64,000 nucleotides of DNA. Origin: Saprospiraceae bacterium. GTDB taxonomy: Bacteria > Bacteroidota > Bacteroidia > Chitinophagales > Saprospiraceae. The notes under the pieces are model-generated. The model was not told the DNA's origin. It saw only the letters and a list, made by a program, of their open reading frames with translations, and did no database searches. Position 1 is the stretch's first letter, and the number at the start of each line of letters is the position of its first letter. The translations under genes and the position numbers were made by a program. The stretch spans positions 62,001-126,000 of the forward strand of contig JANQQI010000075.1 in assembly GCA_028285085.1 (NCBI GenBank), in the 5' to 3' direction. Positions 61,199-64,000 of this stretch are shown here, one piece after another.

Positions 61199-62117
61199 TT
61201 CCAACCCAATCAATTTCTTTTTTCAGGTGGTCTAAGGTAGTAGCTTCGGCACTGTTCGGTTCGACCTCAAAAGCATAGGTCCATTTAGCAGTTGGGGGCA
61301 TGCTCATCAATATCGATTCAGTTCGCCCGTCGGTGTCTAAGCCAAATTTTGTTCCACGGTCCCAAACCAAGTTGAACTCCACATAACGACCGCGTCGGTG
61401 TAATTGCCAGTTTTTCTCGCGCTCACTGAACGGTAAATCTGCTCTCTCCGCCATTAGCTGAGTATAAATCGGAGCAAAAGCGTCCCCTACATCCTGTACA
61501 AATTGGAATAGCTGTCTTTTGTCCAAAGGATAATCATTTGATTGCATCCGATCAAAGAAAATACCGCCTACACCACGTGTTTCTTTACGATGACGCAGAT
61601 AAAAATAGTCATCCGCCCACTTTTTAAATTTAGGATAGAAATCTTGGTGATGGCGATCACAGACCATTTTTAAATGTTGATGAAACCGCTGTGCATCGGC
61701 GGGGACTACATAATGCGGCGTCAAATCGATTCCTCCGCCAAACCACCAAATTGAAGGTGCTTCAGCGGTTTGTGCCGGAATTTCAAAATAGCGCACATTC
61801 ATGTGAATGATGGGCAGGTGTGGACTGTGCGAATGCAGTACAATTGATACGCCGGAAGCAAAAAATGCACTGCCTACCGGCAATTGTAAAGCGCGGCCAA
61901 TCTTTTCGGGCAACGCGCCCTCCACGGCGGAGAAATTCACTCCGCCTTTTTCAATGACACGACCCTCGATTACCCGTGAGCGGCCGCCGCCGCCACCGGG
62001 GCGTTGCCAATGATCTTCACGAAATTTTCCCTGGCCATCCGCCTCTTCGAGGGCCGTGCAGATGCGATCCTGTAGCCCTTCAAACCATGCTTGTATCTCG
62101 GATTTAGTTGGTTCCAT
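61179..62117 (-). CDS. hemF: Oxygen-dependent coproporphyrinogen III oxidase
   Basis: 312 residues; converts coproporphyrinogen III to protoporphyrinogen IX in haem synthesis, using molecular oxygen. Signatures: SGVSIVLHSHSPHLPIIHMN, WWFGGGIDLTPHYV, RGVGGIFFDRM and RRGRYVEFNLVWDRGTKFG. Complete length. The presence of HemF indicates aerobic growth; an anaerobic HemN could exist elsewhere. It follows the ArsC-like gene by 37 nt on the same strand. Confidence 0.96.
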   Translation of the reverse strand: MEPTKSEIQAWFEGLQDRICTALEEADGQGKFREDHWQRPGGGGGRSRVIEGRVIEKGGVNFSAVEGALPEKIGRALQLPVGSAFFASGVSIVLHSHSPHLPIIHMNVRYFEIPAQTAEAPSIWWFGGGIDLTPHYVVPADAQRFHQHLKMVCDRHHQDFYPKFKKWADDYFYLRHRKETRGVGGIFFDRMQSNDYPLDKRQLFQFVQDVGDAFAPIYTQLMAERADLPFSEREKNWQLHRRGRYVEFNLVWDRGTKFGLDTDGRTESILMSMPPTAKWTYAFEVEPNSAEATTLDHLKKEIDWVGITDIAR

Positions 62118-62154
62118 AAGTTAGATGACTGGAAGTAGGTAAATTAAGTTTACT

Positions 62155-62502
62155 CTATAGCGCAGCCTGAGCAGCCTCTACCATTTTTTTGGCGTTGCCG
62201 ACAAAGATAGCATCGTCGATTAAAATTACGGGGCGTTTCAAAAAGGTGTATTCATCTAAAATCAGCTGGCGATAATCCTGCTCGGAAAGCTGTTTTTCGT
62301 GTAAACCCATCGCACGATATTTCATTGCTCTGCGACTGAACAAGGCTTCGTAAGACCCTACTTTTTCGGCCATAGCATCCAGTTGCTCTGGCGTCATTTT
62401 TTCTTCTTTAATGTTTTGCAATTCAAAGCCCTCGCCATTGTTGAGGGTTTTAATAATGCGCTGGCAGGTGCTACAACTTGCCAAATGATAAATCTTTCTC
62501 AT
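62155..62502 (-). CDS. ArsC/Spx-family thioredoxin-fold protein
   Basis: 115 residues. The N-terminal motif LASCSTCQRIIKTL has a CSTC pair at the position of the ArsC/Spx active site. The C-terminal RPVILIDDAIFVGNAKKM carries the conserved Arg-Pro segment. Family members are arsenate reductases, the regulator Spx, or uncharacterised YffB-like proteins. The CxxC form and lack of nearby ars genes make an arsenate role uncertain. Upstream of hemF on the same strand. Confidence 0.82.
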   Translation of the reverse strand: MRKIYHLASCSTCQRIIKTLNNGEGFELQNIKEEKMTPEQLDAMAEKVGSYEALFSRRAMKYRAMGLHEKQLSEQDYRQLILDEYTFLKRPVILIDDAIFVGNAKKMVEAAQAAL

Positions 62503-62626
62503 ATTTTTTACGTTCTTTATATTTCAGAGCCTCAATTAAGACATTTCAAATTCTGGAATGTAAAATAACGACTATTTTTACAACTCCTTCCTATTTTAAA
62601 CACGAGCAGAAAAAAGTTAAACTATA

Positions 62627-63505
62627 ATGACATTCCTACCCGAATCCGAACTTATTCTCAACGACGATGGCAGTGTTTACCACCTGCACTTGCAGCCCGA
62701 ACAACTTGCCCCGACGGTCATTACCGTAGGTGATCCCGATCGCGTCGGTAGCGTCTCTCAGCATTTTGATCGTATCGATCATAAGATTCAAAAACGTGAA
62801 TTCATTACACATACCGGCGAGCTGAACGGTAAGCGGTTGACCGTGATTTCCACCGGAATAGGAACCGATAATATCGATATTGTGCTCAATGAATTGGATG
62901 CCCTTGTCAATATCGACTTCAAAACGCGTCAAATAAAAGCCGAAACACAAGCGCTGGATATCATCCGCATTGGCACCAGTGGTTGCTTGCAGCCCGACAT
63001 CCCGGTAGACAGCATGCTCATCTCCACTTTCGCTCTTGGACTCGATGGGCTCATGCACTATTACGATTACGCCAATAATGCCAATGAGACCATGCTGCAA
63101 TTTGTCTTTTCACGCGCCTTGCAAGGGCGAATGAACCTACCTATCCGGCCTTATTTGATTGAAGGGAGTCCCGATTGGGTTACTCGACTGGGATACGATA
63201 TGCAAAAAGGTATGACGGTGACTTGTCCGGGCTTTTACGCGCCGCAGGGGCGGCAGCTACGTGCCGAGATACAAAGCCCCGGCCTGTTGGATGCGCTACA
63301 AAGCTTTGAGCACGATGGCTTGCGAATTACCAATTTCGAGATGGAAACAGCCGGTATCTATGGCCTAGCCCGGCTGCTTGGACATCGTGCGATTTCTTGC
63401 AATGCGCTGCTAGCGAACCGAGCTAATGGGACTTTTAGCCCGCATCCGGCTAAGACAGTGAATAAGCTGATTGAAATTGTATTGGAAAGAATTACGCAGG
63501 CCTAA
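62627..63505 (+). CDS. Nucleoside phosphorylase (uridine phosphorylase-like)
   Basis: 292 residues, PNP/UDP phosphorylase superfamily, cleaving nucleosides with phosphate to base and ribose 1-phosphate. Motifs: TVGDPDRVGSVSQHF (phosphate site), STGIGTDNIDIVLNELD, RIGTSGCLQPDIPVDS and the ribose-binding FEMETAGIYGLARLLGHRA. Closest by pattern to uridine phosphorylase, but a base preference cannot be read off reliably. Monocistronic; a 7-of-8 -7-like box TATTTTTA is at 62573-62580. Confidence 0.88.
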   Translation: MTFLPESELILNDDGSVYHLHLQPEQLAPTVITVGDPDRVGSVSQHFDRIDHKIQKREFITHTGELNGKRLTVISTGIGTDNIDIVLNELDALVNIDFKTRQIKAETQALDIIRIGTSGCLQPDIPVDSMLISTFALGLDGLMHYYDYANNANETMLQFVFSRALQGRMNLPIRPYLIEGSPDWVTRLGYDMQKGMTVTCPGFYAPQGRQLRAEIQSPGLLDALQSFEHDGLRITNFEMETAGIYGLARLLGHRAISCNALLANRANGTFSPHPAKTVNKLIEIVLERITQA

Positions 63506-63510
63506 AACAA

Positions 63511-63545
63511 CACCCGCAGTCTCAAACTTTTAGTTACTGCGGGTG
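63511..63545. terminator. Terminator between convergent genes
   Basis: A perfect 10-bp inverted repeat, CACCCGCAGT (63511-63520) and ACTGCGGGTG (63536-63545), with a 15-nt loop. It lies 6 nt after the phosphorylase stop and 18 nt before the end of the convergent transaldolase gene. There is no long T run. Confidence 0.65.
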
Positions 63546-63562
63546 ATGTGCGTTATTTCTGA

Positions 63563-64000
63563 TTAGACGTTGGCAGGTTGATTACCTTTACGGTAGTCCG
63601 CCAAGAATTTTTCGAGGCCGATATCGGTCAATGGATGTTTGAGCAGGCCGAGGATAGAACTTAAAGGACAAGTCACAACATCGGCGCCATTTTGAGCCGC
63701 TTCGACAATATGCTTAGCACTACGGATCGAAGCGGCGAGAATTTCCGTTTCGAAACCTTGCACAGCATAAATCTCCGCAATCTGAGCGATGAGTTGCATA
63801 CCATCCCAGTTGATATCATCCACACGACCGATGAAAGGGCTCAAGTAAGTCGCCCCTGCTTTTGCGGCCAGGATCGCTTGCCCGGCAGAAAATACCAAGG
63901 TACAATTGGTGCGAATTCCATGATCAGAGAAATAGCGCAGTGCTTTTACTCCGTCTTTTATCATCGGCACTTTCACTACAATATTAGGGGCTAGCTCAGC
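63563..64000 (-). CDS. Transaldolase / fructose-6-phosphate aldolase family protein (partial, N-terminus beyond right edge)
   Basis: The minus-strand frame is open to base 64000, giving the last 145 residues of a protein normally about 215-220 long. The stretch [21 protein letters not shown] contains the Schiff-base Lys (codon 63971-63973). Further family motifs are [50 protein letters not shown] and [19 protein letters not shown]. It belongs to the short TalC/MipB-FSA subgroup, acting either as transaldolase in the pentose phosphate pathway or as an aldolase. A GTG at 63976 inside the conserved motif is not a real start. Confidence 0.92.
   Translation of the reverse strand, partial: AELAPNIVVKVPMIKDGVKALRYFSDHGIRTNCTLVFSAGQAILAAKAGATYLSPFIGRVDDINWDGMQLIAQIAEIYAVQGFETEILAASIRSAKHIVEAAQNGADVVTCPLSSILGLLKHPLTDIGLEKFLADYRKGNQPANV

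Noticed and set aside
62155..62502. Arsenate reductase as part of an arsenic-resistance operon
   Set aside because: No arsR, arsB or acr3 gene is near, and the CSTC motif is shared with Spx and YffB-like proteins.

Overview
The window comes from the chromosome of a member of the phylum Bacteroidota. The best fit is the Saprospiria (Lewinella, Haliscomenobacter, Saprospira type), though that rank is inference. The signs are: a gldA-gldF-gldG gliding ABC cluster; a fused SecDF; a PorE-like TPR/propeller/OmpA lipoprotein of the type IX secretion system (T9SS); several very large secreted proteins with SprB-type repeats and T9SS C-terminal sorting domains; and start sites without clear Shine-Dalgarno sequences but with the Bacteroidota -7 promoter box TAnnTTTG. 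HemF (oxygen-dependent), proline dehydrogenase and pyruvate dehydrogenase E1 alpha point to an aerobic heterotroph. No rRNA, tRNA, CRISPR array, prophage or insertion sequence was seen.

Layout. 1-1899: a surface protein (minus strand) cut by the left edge. 2125-11500: a tight minus-strand run read as gldA, an unknown secreted protein, gldF, gldG, a DUF4340 protein, an S1/P1-nuclease or phospholipase-C-like protein, a DUF368/PopT polyprenyl-phosphate transporter, aroE and proline dehydrogenase. 11793-15136: a DUF547 lipoprotein, a small lipoprotein overlapping a D-2-hydroxyacid dehydrogenase, and a BON-LysM protein. 15661-21131: secDF and the PorE-like protein. 21299-36586: an accessory, surface-protein region with a propeller-subtilase, an FG-GAP protein and two giant SprB-repeat proteins, all with T9SS sorting domains. 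36772-42218: an AraC regulator, an apparently exported VOC protein, an unknown protein and leuS. 42438-49862: a coiled-coil membrane protein, a secreted protein, the ftsX-DUF3098-uppP-truB block, a membrane-tethered thioredoxin, an ADP-ribosylglycohydrolase and a secreted alpha/beta hydrolase. 50103-56750: gpsA, a small unknown protein, recF-DUF721, pdhA, a membrane TPR protein, ribH and an MBL hydrolase. 56755-64000: a secreted protein of unknown family, a saccharopine-dehydrogenase-like enzyme, a LuxE-like protein, a lipoprotein, hemF, an ArsC/Spx-like protein, a nucleoside phosphorylase and a transaldolase-family aldolase cut by the right edge.

How the parts fit. The gld ABC genes, SecDF and the PorE-like protein are export and motility machinery. 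The large Sec-signal plus sorting-domain proteins are the kind of cargo that machinery would deliver to the cell surface. UppP and the PopT-like transporter cover two successive steps of undecaprenyl-phosphate recycling. Most of the rest is housekeeping.

The least explained parts are: two structured non-coding repeats (a REP-like pair at 38282-38374 and a 111-bp inverted-repeat element at 59453-59563); inverted repeats in the pdhA leader (53214-53305) and between the divergent hydrolase and gpsA genes (49934-49974); and unknown-family secreted proteins at 9905-10582 and 56755-58188. No single new system is proven by the sequence. The best candidates for follow-up are the extended gld operon, the subtilase/FG-GAP pair and the structured repeats.
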